The position numbers and the translations under genes are program-made. From contig JBANDB010000001.1 of the NCBI GenBank assembly GCA_037576215.1, forward strand, positions 4,030,001 through 4,094,000: a stretch of DNA of 64,000 nucleotides, written 5' to 3'. Of the stretch, positions 14,063 through 26,021 are shown piece by piece. The notes beneath the pieces were generated by a model, which saw nothing but the letters and a program-made list of their open reading frames with translations, had not been told where the DNA came from and made no database searches. This DNA is from Armillaria gallica. Lineage: Eukaryota > Basidiomycota > Agaricomycetes > Agaricales > Physalacriaceae. How positions within the stretch are numbered: position 1 is the stretch's first letter; each line of letters opens with the position of its first letter.

Positions 14063-17000
14063 CTACATCCAACCTTCTGCATCATCACCCAACCCTATAC
14101 CGCCGTGCGTCGCACGCATATGCCCATAGATACCTTGGCCCCTTGGGAAAGTCTTAGAACAGACCCAGCAGATATGTGTTTGACACCTGGTGCACGTAAC
14201 ATGATTACATCCCTCCGCACGCTCAATGGGAACCTTGCATCCAGGGCAATTCTTCACATCATGTTTTTTCATCCACTCCTTGAAAGCAACATCTGTATCA
14301 TCACGGTCCGGACAGTCTGAACCATCATGCTGCTCAACATGACATGTCGAACAAATCCGTATCAGGCATGATGGACATTGCAGAACCGTACCCTTCGGCG
14401 CAGAGCGATAGATCTGTGGACAATCAGGTGTAGGGCAGTAGTGAAACTCGCCGGGACGAGCGTGCACATGGGCAGAGAAAGCGGAATGCATCACGCTGTC
14501 AAACTGGCTCGCAGAAAGGAGTTCACGAGCAACGGAGAGTGGTATCCGCTCCGGGCAACTAGCCTCGTTTCCGAGACACGTTAGAGGAAAGAATCGGTTG
14601 TCGATGGCCGCCACTAGATAGTTCTTTAAGCAGGAGCGACAGACATGGTGCCCGCAACGAAGTGTGAATGGAGCTACCACTTCGTCGAAACAGATGGGGC
14701 ATTCATCGATGCTGGCACGCCGGCCATATCGTTGTCGGTCCTCAACCTGTTTGATAGTAACTCTCACCGCGTTCAGCGAACCAGTCCCGCCCCGAATGAT
14801 CAAGACACGGTCCCACAGATTTAGCGTCACATTCTCATCGCCCAACTCCTGCTTCAACTTTGCCAACCCTGCAATCACGAAGTAACCTATGACTTCGCTT
14901 GGAACAGGTACAGCCCGTACCCCTCTCGCACGGAGCTCCTTGATCTTGGATATCAGCTCGAGACGAACGGCGTCTCGCTTCGCTCGCACCACGCAGGATG
15001 ATAGAGTGGCGGATAGAGTCACATATGATCTCCACCTCGGGGGTCAGACGTTGCAATTTTGCACAAACTCGATCCCGATGGGATATCCGAAATAAGGATC
15101 CCAGGCAACTTTGTCCTCAAACATGACAACCTCGCCTTTGAGAATCTTTTCGAACTCGCCCTTCATCTGACTGAGCTCTTTGAGATTATCCGACGACAGT
15201 TTGATCGAAACCCATTGGGACTCTGAGCCGTAAAGCCGACGATGAGGCTCGCCGCACGGGACATTCGCGACTTCATCGAGTCTTTCAAGCTGAAAATCTC
15301 CGATCGGAGGGTCGCATACTTTTCAACGGAAGTTCTGTACGAGACACTCTGGACGTGGTGCGCAAAAATAGGGGTTTTCCCACCGATGCAGATGGGTTTC
15401 CGCAGATGGAGGTGGTTGGCGCTTGCTGAGCCTCCACGGGAGAGGCAAACCGAAGCCAAGCACGAACCAATCCGTCGACGTATGGAGGCGGTGGTACGTC
15501 GAAGTCAAGGACGTTAAAGTGAAAGCTAAGAATCTTCTTGATCCCAGCAATAGCTTCAGGGACTGACTCGTACTTGAGTCGCTCCCACATCAAATCATCC
15601 AGATCACCAAAAGGCTTCATGTCTTTCTTCGTGATACCCGGAGGTAGGTTGCGAAAGCGGACCGTGAAATTTCCAACGGCCGGGAGATCTTCATGCAAGG
15701 TTGCCGTAACGAAGACATCTCGGAAAGGCTTCTTCGCAGCAGCTATAGCCTCCTGCGCTTTCTCGAGAGTCGAATAACCCCCATATCCCACAATTGACGG
15801 TGCATCCCACTGCACTCGTACGACGGAATCACGGAAAGAACCCTCACCACCAGACCCGCCGCTCACAGACAGACGAACAATGATCGTGGTGCCGAAATGC
15901 TGAGTCCGTTGAGAGCATTGTACGCATCTCTGGCCTCTTCGTGATTGGGGAAACGCGCCTTGACCACGGTGAGGAGTGTCAAATGCGAAGGCATCCTGAT
16001 CTCAGGTTGTCCGTACGGCTTCAACAGCTGAGTGACATCCTCAAGAGTCACAGTTGCAGGAAGGTGCTCGATAAAGAGCCAGGGCGTTTCAAACCCTGTT
16101 GAAATGTTCTGCACCTCAAATCCGGCAGCATATCTAACCTTTATATGATCATGGACCGTGAGCAACCAATTCGCCTGGGGATATCGGGGTGGAGACGCGG
16201 GGCATTCTTTCTGCGTCGACGACGGGGAATTTGGAGGCTAAAAGACGATCAGAATAAAGTTCGTGGCGCTCGACGAGCTTAGACTGACCGGATCTTCATA
16301 TTCGACATCCTTATGAACGAAGTTGCACTTGGGACCGTACTGGCAGGTGCCTCGCATCCAGTTGCGGCAAATGTCCGAAAATATTGGTCGTGGATATTTG
16401 ACTGGTTCCGGGTCAGACACAGGAACCTCTTCTTCAGCGACTGGTTCCTCGACTGATTCTTCGGGCTTAAACGAAAGATTAATCATAATTATTCAGCGTA
16501 CCGCAAAGAGTACCTACTGGGTCATATTCGAGATCTTCATGAATGAAAGGACAGTCATAACCCAGTGTACACCAGTTATGTTGACTGCCCCAACAGACCT
16601 CGTTGGTTTTTGGGCGCGGGCGCTTTGGAATATGGGAATGTTCGACATGAAGATACCGACAATACGAGCCACGCCAGCAGATCCTGCGACACCACCTCCA
16701 GCATATTCCCGGAGGACAACGTCGCACTTTATTTGCTGACCCGCTTTTGGGTGTATCTGATGAGCTATCCGGGCCTGATGATTTGTGTTGCTGGATTGCG
16801 TCAACGAACATAAAAGTCTATGTTTATAAACACGGCGTACCCAAGCTGGCTCTTCATCAGACGACTCGCTCACATTCGCGTCCCTGGGCATGCCCTCCTC
16901 CGTTCGGACATCTAGAAATGGGGGTGAGATGTCATGGACTGAGTCATGGTTGTGAGGTGATGGCGAACGACGAGAAGGGATCTTGGCATGCACTTCGGAG

Positions 17001-17831
17001 GAATCGTCTTGACCAGCTGACGACACGACTTCATTGATAGTAACTTCACTCGGAGATGTGCAAACTTTTACTTCGCCATCCAAGCTTGCAGCCGGCTTCA
17101 TTGGTTTCTGTGCAAGGAGATCGGATCAGGTATCTGGCGACGGAATGCACTTGAATATCTGATGCTGCATGGTTGAAGGTACATACAATTTTGGTAAACC
17201 AACATTCGATTTTGTCGATGTCGTCACCAAATATTGGTTTAGCAAAATTGTATGCACGCTCAACCATGCAGCATCAGATATTCAGATTCGACCCTCACTT
17301 TCGGAAGACCAGGTGGCGTTTCAGGTTCGATATGTATGGGGAGGATGGGAGGTGGGTTGTAATCCTCTACATGCTGAACAGGCGTCATAGCATGGTCATA
17401 ATCGAGCATCGGAGCACTCACTTTGTGCTGTGGGGGAGAGTACATGCCGCCTGTAGGACACCTAGTTCTCTTCTGCATCTGCCTTGTTGGTAATTGTTGC
17501 AAATCTCATCACGTATCGAGTATCCAGGAGGTCTCGGAGCATAATTTCTCGGAGGATATGTGGCGCGGGGAACAGAGTGATTATTGAAACGTGACGGCAC
17601 TGGCCGATTCGCAGGAGGTCGAATGTTGGAGTCCTTCGGGCCAAAATTACTGGGTCCTGGAAGATACATTCGCTCCTTGGCAAGCCGTGGCGGCTGGTAC
17701 AGGCCAACAGTCAGTAGATGGCCAACAGCACCAAGATATATGCGCACAATATTCCTGCCACCGACTGCTCTCTCATCTCGTCGTGCTGTTGGGGCGCCCG
17801 TAGGCATCGTGCGTGGTGCTGCAACCGGCAT
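14063..17831 (-). CDS. CCCH zinc-finger / RRM-like / RBR E3 ubiquitin ligase
   Basis: A multi-exon gene whose parts read in order as: N-terminal basic region with a CCCH-like segment (EICNNYQQGRC), further CCCH fingers (CWGSQHNWCTLGYDCPFIH and CRNWMRGTCQYGPKCNFVH), RRM-like segments (WLFIEHLPATVTLEDVTQLL; FTVRFRNLPPGITKKDM), and a C-terminal RING1-IBR-RING2 module. RING1 begins ECPICFDEVVAPFTLRCGHH; RING2 is CPGCKVPIERAEGCNHVTC, where the Cys of EGC corresponds to the catalytic cysteine of RBR ligases. RBR ligases pass ubiquitin through that cysteine; the CCCH and RRM parts suggest RNA binding, so the protein may link RNA and ubiquitylation (inference). Frame changes not explained by introns occur near 15900, at an A-run (15320-15323) and near 14975. 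One intron (17108-17298) is filled by an inverted repeat. Start at 17831 is tentative. Confidence 0.75.
17153..17283. repeat. Imperfect hairpin (54-nt arms) inside an intron
   Basis: Arms at 17153-17206 and 17230-17283 are inverted copies with about five mismatches in 54 positions; the arm begins GAATATCTGATGCTGCATGG. The loop is 23 nt. It occupies most of a 191-nt intron (17108-17298, minus strand) of the RBR gene, whose other introns are about 50-60 nt. Confidence 0.9.
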
Positions 17832-20349
17832 CCTAGTCAAGCTGTCGGACGGATAATGCTGTCGCAGCGTGTTCGCCGTTGCGTCGAAGTTTTGCTCTAC
17901 TGGGAAGTACTGGGTTGGGATATGCAGGGGCGGAAATTTAGGAAAGCGGGAGAGAAGGGGTAAAATTGCCGGATCCGTTGGTAGCGCTGGGTGATGATTC
18001 GGTCATGAAATGGGAAATTGGGGTGTTGCCTTTTTGGGACACCAAGGGCACGACGCTCTCACAGGAAGCCGATTCCCCTTCCGTCCCGTGAGTACGAAAG
18101 AGAAAACATATTCTGAAGATATCACAGATAAAGGTCCTGATTTCTGTCCCTTTGGATGGCGATCCGACCGACGAAGGTTAAATGGCACAATTTCATGCCT
18201 GTACGTACACCCTGCTCGATCTCACCCAACGGGTTCGGTAAAATCGATTCACACGGGTACCACCGATGAGCACATGATTGACGCCTAAAATAGGGAGACA
18301 AGACTTGTGCGGTACGGAAATTGACTGGCTTTGAACGGCGCTTTGGTCGCATGATGATCGGAGATCTATCGGTGTGGGCTGCTACGGTAATGTGGGTTCT
18401 ACGCAGTATTTTCCCAGCTGAGGGGTACAACCAGACAACGAAAGACGCCGAACGAGACAGGACAACAAGAGGGAGTTCCTGCGTATTCGGCAGTGGCTGG
18501 TTTCCTTGGTTTACATTTATCACATCACCGGTTGCCAAGCCCTCTCATACTTGACCCGTATAATAAGAACCACTTCAGGTCTAATTACTATTGAATCCAG
18601 TCATGCTCATGTAAATCTGGATGGCGAGGCCGGTCAGCTCAGAAAGGGAGTAGCACCTGTGCAAACCGCCCAAGAAGATAAATATCGACACAATGAACAA
18701 AGCTCATACGAAGAAATATTGCTGCAGCGGGAGATCACAATCGTTTCCAACGTTGAGTTGAAGGGGTCTCCTCAGACACCTATACGAGGCCAAGTAGTAA
18801 GCCTTGTGCGACCTGTAGCGACGATGACACCTTTCCTGGATAATTCATATTGGGATTTAGAAATATTCGTAGACAAGTCAATGCGTACAGTTGTGGTCTG
18901 CAATCCAACAACAAGATAAGTATAAGTGACGCTTCTGTTGTGCAAATAATTAGGCATTAAAGTCACGGTTTGTGAACGAAACTGAGAGATATTAAAGACT
19001 AGCGTATTCGATCAACAAACAATAATCGCAAAGCATCGAACAAGCTCACATTCCAGAAGTTGCAAGTAAAGTCAGGGCTCCAAATTGTTATAAAAACTCG
19101 TCAATATAAAAGAGAAAAGACAAAGATACTGACATGGGCATCGGGATGACTGGGAGAGGTCGATTCAGGATGAGCGCACCAAACAAGCAAATCTTACCGA
19201 AGGAAAAAGCGGATAGCAGCAGTGAGATCTTTGCAAAATGGCGCAAAAAGATTTCTCCGGAAGATCAAGCAAGTTCCATGAGGTCCGTCGAAAGCACAAG
19301 GCATGCCTTGTAATGCCTGCCGCCGCATATCAACAAGGCCATTCGCATTCATCACGTCTCTCATCCCAGAGACGTCCGGCCTGCGAGCTATACCCTGGGC
19401 AAAACGATTAAAAAATGGGCGGTCCTCGCACATCTTGTGATCAGGAAAACCCTCAAGCTAAGGTCCATCTCAGGATATTTATTCGAGGGCCTGATTTCCA
19501 GAGATTCCAAGATCATCTATCATGACCGACTAGAAGCTCTGATGCTCAAGAATCTCATAACCGCTGTTAGTCCAAGGATCACAAGCAAATGCGAGTTTCT
19601 GCCACCAGAAATTAGTGAGAAGACACGCGAAGCACACGGAAATTCACTTCTTCGAAGCAAAGAAGCGGACCGAGGTTTCGGACCCTCGTTCAATTAATTC
19701 CTAGGGAACAGGTTGCCCGGCAATCTGGCTAGCCCGGAAGGATGAGAAATTTGGCTCGCTCTACAGTTACCGGTGATTCTTTACGCATCAGAACTTCCCT
19801 GATGATGCACGTGCGCCCACCAATCTGGCTGCCTTGTGATTGCCAACTTGGTGGTATCAGGTGGTTGAAGATATACTGCGACGGCCCGGCTTTGAGTGGC
19901 ACATTATCTTGTTAAGATAGGCCTCAAGCGGAACCAAGTACATCACGTGATACCTGGCTGCCTTGTGATTGCCAACTTGGTGGTATCAGGTGGTTGAAGA
20001 TATACTGCGACGGCCCGGCTTTGAGTGGCACATTATCTTGTTACTAGTATGTAGAATGTAGTGTTGGTCGTCCTTGTCCAAGGCGGCCACTTATCGAGGG
20101 CCGGTTTTCCAAGTGCGGATCTTCCGTTCCGCGGACCGAAGTCGCGGCCAGCGTTGAATGGTTGGATGGATAACATTTCTAATTCTCGTATGTGCATCAC
20201 GCAGTCGAATTCTGAACTGGTATATGTAATGTAACGAAGAAAAACTGTGTGGAAGTTACTGTGTATTCTAATGTGCACTGAAGTCTGAGCGACATATCTA
20301 GTGTCTAAACTATCTCCAAATAATCTTATGAACTTGTATCTATCGAGCT
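17832..20349. other. Long intergenic region, no gene recognised
   Basis: About 2.5 kb between the RBR gene and the permease gene, both on the minus strand. Frames of up to 138 codons exist (18122-18538 minus; 18506-18919 plus) but show no motif, signal peptide or splice-supported continuation. It contains a perfect 90-bp direct repeat, listed separately. Confidence 0.4.
19825..20043. repeat. Perfect 90-bp direct repeat, 129-bp period
   Basis: The sequence at 19825-19914 (starting CTGGCTGCCTTGTGATTGCC) recurs without a mismatch at 19954-20043. The 39-bp spacer includes the palindrome ATCACGTGAT. Confidence 0.95.
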
Positions 20350-22949
20350 CTACGCCTCCACCCTCTCATCGGAATTAGCACTCTCGTGGTCATGCCTTTC
20401 ACCAAAATCCATCTCGCAGAGCGTCTCCTTCGCCGGGAAAATCTTGCTCAGGACAACATAAACCGTTCCCGCCGTGAAGAATGAATAGAGATATCCGATG
20501 TCGAATAGATGCTTAGCACCAGTCGCGACTGGGATTGTCGTGTTGATAGTATTAATTAGCCCGGGAAGGGGAGGCACGAAACCGATAAACATCGCTAGAG
20601 CCACTCTGTGTATATGATCAGTACATTTTCGGAAGCCAACGAGGCCACTCACCTCCAATTAATCCCATAAACGTTCCCATAGGAATAGATTCCTTTCGGA
20701 TCATACAGTTGAGGGATAGATAGCTTGCGTCCTTTGATAATGTAGTAGTCGGCCATCATCATCCCTGAAATGGGACCCAACCTGACCAGATGTCAGTCAG
20801 CGCAATCTCTGGGAACTATCCGACATGAGCCTACCATATCGTGTAGCCGGACACTGTTTGGTATTTCGGAGCAGTTAGCAAGAAAACGTCAGTAGCATTT
20901 TATTCTTACTGAAATTCAAGAAGCTCGTAGCCTATAAGAGAGAATTCATTCACATGGCGAACCTCAAGCAGGGTGGGCAGTATACCTTGGCCAAGATTTC
21001 CCATGGTACGAAAGCCCAGCAACCAATGAACTGAACGACGTCAAAAAACCGTGGAGTATCATAGATCCAATACGCTGACCGCTGCTACGATCTGTCCTCT
21101 TCGAATATTAATGTATTTTGGGAAGATAGAGACCAGGTCGTTGGCAGCACTGATCGAGTTTGCCGATACTTCAAGCAGAACCCAGCTATCATCAGTGCGA
21201 CTAGAGGTCATTTAGAGAAAATACTTACCGTTCGTTCCAATTTGTGCAATCACAAGACCGATTGAAACAAAGGCAGCTCCAGCACGTCCTCTGCGAGATC
21301 CTACACAGAAGAGAACAATGTTTACATCGGATTCAAAGCCGTGTAATTTTCAAGGTCAGATCCTTACTCCAGTTGTCTACAATCTATCATTCGGAAGAAT
21401 TCATGAATTTGGAGGGGTCATAGGGAAAATGTACAATCATACCTCGTTGGGATTCCTAAAGAGCGATTGAGAAGACTATAGAAGCAGCTAGATTAAAAGA
21501 CTCACCAAATCACATCTCCGTATAACGACTCAGAAACCGCTGCAGTCATGATACCTAAGACTGCAACTACCGTAAAGATGACCGGTATATGGAATGCTTG
21601 CCACCACTGAGTTCGCGAGCTCTTCGAATAGCGACTATAAAATTCTCGTCAATTCTCGTCGAATACCGGTAAATGTACACCCACCTAAAGTCCGGAATGT
21701 TCACTCCTAGGGTAGCATAACTCCCTAGACACGAATTAAGATTGGCCAAGAAGCTCCACGCAAGCAGAGACCCGTGTAATGGGTTTGCATCGGTCAACAA
21801 TGGGGTGTCTCCAGCAGAAACACCGGCGGAGCGAACGGTGATCTGTAGTGAACATGCTTAAAATGCTGAGGTCTAAATGGACACCTCTGAAGACTCACTC
21901 CCATTATGGCAATCATGACAACCGGAGCAATAATTGCCTTGACGCGGAAGAACCAACGAATCTTGGTGTATGGTACGATGAGGAAAGGGAATTGGATGAT
22001 GAAGTAGATGAAGTATGCACACATGCCTGCAATTAATCGTTATTCGCAATAGATGCGAAGGTAAGATCTTCACGTACCAGCAGTGGTCATACCAATGTTG
22101 TCTGGCAAGTGATTAGAAACATTCCGGAAAGAAGGCCAGATAGCGTTAATCAATTGCTGCATTCTACCGGACGCGTAAGAAGGATGGAGCGTATTCTAGT
22201 GGAGGACCCACGATTGACCACCCGTAACAGCGCCTACGCCAAGCCAAAAAATAGCAAGGACGCATCGAGAGATAACTACAACCCTATCAGTTGCGAGAAT
22301 CATGAATACTGGGATTAGCTCACTTGCGAACCAGGAGAAAAAAATCCGAAAGATGATCTGGTAAGATGGAGTCAATGCTATTGTGGTTATTCTTGTTGGA
22401 TCCTGCTCACCGAATGATGACTGGGAACGCTGAATACAAAAAACTGTAATGACACGTCAGGTGGGTGCGAAACAAATTCACATACGAATTCGAAGTCTTG
22501 CTCCGATAACACCATTGATACTGATAATGATGCCCATGATGAAAAATCCCATGGACACACATACAATGGAGAGCCTCCAGTTCAATCCAACCGCGACCAT
22601 TGAACTACCTTGTTCCCAGATAGCAATCTGTCAGCGCCAAACACGTTAATAAATTATGTGATACATTTAGAGTGTACTCTCACCGAGAATGCATCACAAA
22701 TCCAATACGCAAAGTAATCCCAGGCACCTGTACTTACATTCAACCAAACAAGGTGGTGTACTGAAGGAAGGGAGACGTACCCCACGTCCTGTCCTCAGGT
22801 GGAGTGGGATCCATATCCCGATTAGACCATTTGCTTGAAGGGGCATACGAGCTTGGATTATGCGCGACCTGTAAGCGCTTGCGAAGCCTAGGATGCTCGT
22901 CATTGGCAGGGTAGCTGTCAACGACGACTGATTCGGTATCCTTAGCCAT
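20350..22949 (-). CDS. NCS1 family nucleobase permease (uracil/allantoin permease type)
   Basis: Proton-coupled plasma-membrane uptake of a nucleobase or relative; family members carry uracil, allantoin, uridine or similar. The start MAKDTESVVVDSYPANDEHP gives a hydrophilic cytoplasmic N-terminus, then FAYWICDAFS, GGQCVTVMLQAIWPSFRNVP, FIIQFPFLIVPYTKIRWFF, LGSYATLGVNIPDFSRYSKS, SANSISAANDLVSIFPKYIN, GPISGMMMADYYIIKGRK and a C-terminal tail ending ANSDERVEA. These segments in this order match fungal NCS1 carriers with about 12 membrane helices. Many introns of 45-65 nt split the gene. The start codon is only 127 bp from the first in-frame ATG of the divergent oxygenase copy. Substrate cannot be set from sequence alone. 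Confidence 0.88.
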
Positions 22950-23075
22950 GATGGGAATAATTAATGCAGGTCATTCATTCCAATCAACATCTTAGTGATA
23001 AGTACTGCTGCGAAGCCGTCGAGAAATTCGAATACGGCAGTTCGTATTGAAGCTGAGGAATTCTGGCCACGTGGT

Positions 23076-24223
23076 ATGAAGTCCTTTCGCGACTTCGATC
23101 TTCGAAAAAACCAAATTGCCAAAGAACTCATTGATGCCGCTGAGAATGTTGGGTTCTTTGTACTCGTGGACCAGGAGAGCCCTAGCAAGCAGGATATATC
23201 CGACATGTTCGAGCTTTCGTGAGTCAAGGTCCCGGTGCCTCCAGTCGGCTGCCATTTGACCGATATCACACTAGCGCGCGGTACTTTGCATTGCCCGAAG
23301 AGATAAAGGCAAAAGTCCCCTTCATTCGGGACGAGAACTGCGGCTGGGAGAAGGACGCCCAGGTCCGTCCATCGACCGGCGTTGCCGACCCCAAAGAGTC
23401 CCTACAACTGCAGGCATTCCGTGCCGACACTTACTGGCCCACAGACCTTCCCGGTATCCCCGAATTTCGCGGAAAGTGTCTGGAATTTATGGACAAGACC
23501 AGACGCTCTCCCTCAAAATCCTCTCTTTCTTTGCTGTTGCCCTCGGTTTTCCGCCAGGATTTTTCACCGAGGCGCATGATGCCAGTAAAGGAGATTGCTT
23601 GTCGACGTTGAGACTTCTGCAGTATCATGATGTGACGGGAATGGACTTTGGTCCAAACTCGTGGAGAGCAGGAGCCCATACCGATTTCGATTGCTTGACG
23701 TTGCTGTACCAGCAGGATGGCGGCGACGGTCTGGAGGTCTGCCCCGGCAGAGAGGCACACACTAGCTTTGCTCAGGCAGACGATTGGACTCCCGTTCCTG
23801 CTCGAACAGGCGATATTACGGTTAACATTGGTATGTGTGTGTGGGGATTTCATAAATGCTCACGCGCTAACGATTCTATTTACAAGGCGACATGTTGATG
23901 GCTTGGAGCGAAGACAGGTTCAAATCTCTTTTTCATAGAGTTCGTGCCCCGGGACCAAATGATAACCAAAAACCGCGTCTCAGCATTGGGTGATTCTCTC
24001 TTACCTCCCTTCTTCGTGTATAGAACTGATTGTTTTTGTATTAGGTACTTCAATCAACCACGCCCAGGCGTTCTCATCGATGGCCCTACTCATAAATATG
24101 TGGCACAGACAGCTAAAGACTATATTGTGAATGCTATGCACCGTAACTATCTGGCAGCCCAGTAGTTGAAGAAGGAGCAGCGAGCGATAGTAATAACCGC
24201 CCCGGCCGTTGCTATAGCCTAAG
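23076..24223 (+). pseudogene. 2-oxoglutarate/Fe(II) oxygenase, copy 1 (damaged)
   Basis: Isopenicillin N synthase-like dioxygenase fold. The Fe-binding triad is visible as GAHTDFDCLTLLYQQDGGDG (His and Asp) and SLFHRVRAPG (second His); the 2-oxoglutarate-binding Arg is in RLSIGYFNQPRP. Compared with copy 2 at 31377-32542, homology starts at about 23081: the N-terminal residues of copy 2 are replaced, leaving an in-frame ATG at 23076 (MKSFRDFDLRKN). A C is missing at 23499-23500 relative to copy 2, breaking the frame, and a TAG at 24163 replaces a Gln codon near the end so the last 20 residues are lost. The first intron keeps a canonical GTGAGT donor. The lost base may be a sequencing error; the altered N-terminus and the stop are not explained that way. 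It is divergent to the NCS1 permease. Confidence 0.8.
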
Positions 24224-24290
24224 TTTGAATTGTAACTGATGATGTAGACATAAAACTATCCTGGTTTTAGCTGAGCGTAGAATGTGAAAT

Positions 24291-25355
24291 CCGGGCTGGG
24301 CCTTTCTTTCCTTCTCGCACCCACGCCAATGGCCTACCTTTTGCTTACAGTGACGATACCCGCTCTTTCCTGATCAGGTTAAGCCACAGTAACGATGCCC
24401 TTCGACAGCGGCCTCGGTCTCGGAGGTCAAACCCACCGGACTATTATACCAGCGCACTTCTCAAATGCCAGCAAACTTTCAAGAACAAGACACTGGAAAT
24501 CGAGGGCGTGGTATTGGCTGGAGACTTCTATCCTGCTAACCATACTACGGAAGAGGAAAGACTCAATCACAAGTTCGGTTTTTGCCTGCGCACTTCACGG
24601 TACTCATCTAGACATTCCAGATTGTTTCACTGTGGCAAGATTTGCTACTGCCGTAGATTCAATGGTTCGAGTCTCTGCGCAGCCAATTGTCCTTCGACTG
24701 ATTTGTACCACTGTAGAGTGTTAACGGAGGTATTTCGACCTTTACTTCTCATTGCCCGAATACGAAGGTGGATTCTTGCTATTGATCGTCACGATCCTAT
24801 TCTCCGGCAGGGTGGTCAGCGAGATCTACGCCCTTCAAGTTCTTGATACCTCGGCAGGTCGCCGGTTACAATTCGGCATCGAAGAGAGACTGGATCCTCG
24901 CATTTCGCACGAGAATTCAAACGGCAATCATTTCTCAGTAATCCTGAAAACTGGCTGCACTCACACCTTTTTGTTGGACGGACTAGTTGGTCACAACTTC
25001 CTGCGTAAAATTCTATGGAGTTCAAATTTCCCCCGATTCGAAGCTTCAAAGTGAGACCAAAGTTCATGGGAATGACGACCGCAGTACCACCCACTAATAT
25101 TAGAGCCCTACTTTCGTGACAGGCATATTTGCTTCCGCGGAATCTTTTTCCTATACTAGTTTGACGGTCCGGCCTCTGGACCGCGACGCGTCCCCAGCTC
25201 GCTTTGCTTCCTTCCCTTGCTTATCATCGTGTTTCACTCTGTCTCACCTGGCGCGCCAAAAGTGGATCACGGACGTGGTATTTAATGCTGGAAGCCCCTA
25301 CAGAAGCAGCATCTCGCCCTTGACCTCTCTCACCACCATCATAACCTCTCTTATA
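24291..25355. other. No gene assigned
   Basis: Overlapping plus-strand frames (24395-24724, 24508-24846, 24752-25054) include protein-like pieces such as LEIEGVVLAGDFYPANHTT, but no joined model or family could be supported. It may be a decayed gene. The last 100 bp hold the upstream region of the acidic protein gene. Confidence 0.3.
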
Positions 25356-26021
25356 ATGCCTGCCTCCATCTATAACCTCCCAAAGCCTGGCCCTCCTCCT
25401 GCCTGCGCTTTGCCTTCTCTTCCTTCTTATGACGACGCCGATATTTCTATCTATTCTCAAGAGTCTTTCTGCGAAGAAGAGTACGACGACGACGTGTCAA
25501 TCTACTCTCAAGACTCGGACGATTGCGAGTGGGTCCTCGAAATGGACCCCCGTGATCTGTTTTCAGAGGTCGCACCTCCCGCTGCCGACACGTGCGCCGC
25601 AAGCTTTGACTCCTCTGACGACGACGATTCGGCTCCTGCTACTCCTACTTCCGCCTTGGACGAGAGATCTCACCCCTCGTTCTCTCCTCAGCATCAGCAG
25701 GAGTCCGAGTCCGAGTTAGAGGGCGAGAAGCCTGTCGTTGGAGTCGCAGTTGAGAAGAGGGCGACTTTCTTGAAGACACTCAAGCAAAACTCCTTCGGAA
25801 GATGTGATCGCCCCCTGAGCGCAACGCCAGGGTGTAACGGTATTTCGTTGTCTATTGATATTTTAACTCACCGTGATGGTGGGCTCCTGGCGACGGTCGA
25901 GCACAGGGTGCAGCGCGTCGATACGGTTGGTATCGTTGTGATGGTGTTCGTGGAGTCTTCATGTTTCGATGAGTTGACAGCATGTATGCGGATGGGTGCC
26001 GACTTGGGATTGGCCGCTTAA
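25356..26021 (+). CDS. Acidic Ser-rich protein of unknown function
   Basis: Uninterrupted frame of 221 residues from MPASIYNLPKPGPPPACALP. It has repeated acidic-serine motifs (YDDADISIYSQESFCEEEYD, DDDVSIYSQDSDDCEW), a DSSDDDDSAP tract and Ser/Glu-rich QQESESELEGEKP, then a more hydrophobic C-terminal third (SLSIDILTHRDGGLL). The double SIYSQ(D/E)S motif inside acid runs looks like casein-kinase-type phosphorylation sites. No family recognised. The frame is open further upstream to about 25116, but the ATG at 25356 fits the start of protein-like composition. A TATTTAA element lies at about 25280. Confidence 0.55.
   Translation: MPASIYNLPKPGPPPACALPSLPSYDDADISIYSQESFCEEEYDDDVSIYSQDSDDCEWVLEMDPRDLFSEVAPPAADTCAASFDSSDDDDSAPATPTSALDERSHPSFSPQHQQESESELEGEKPVVGVAVEKRATFLKTLKQNSFGRCDRPLSATPGCNGISLSIDILTHRDGGLLATVEHRVQRVDTVGIVVMVFVESSCFDELTACMRMGADLGLAA

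Noticed and set aside
15163..15459. Minus-strand frame with SVEKYATLRSEIFSLKD as the true reading of the RBR gene
   Set aside because: A single extra A at 15320-15323 joins the neighbouring frames into a smoother protein, and this frame ends quickly.
18122..18538. 138-codon minus-strand frame as a gene
   Set aside because: No domain, no signal peptide and no splice-supported continuation; composition is not protein-like.
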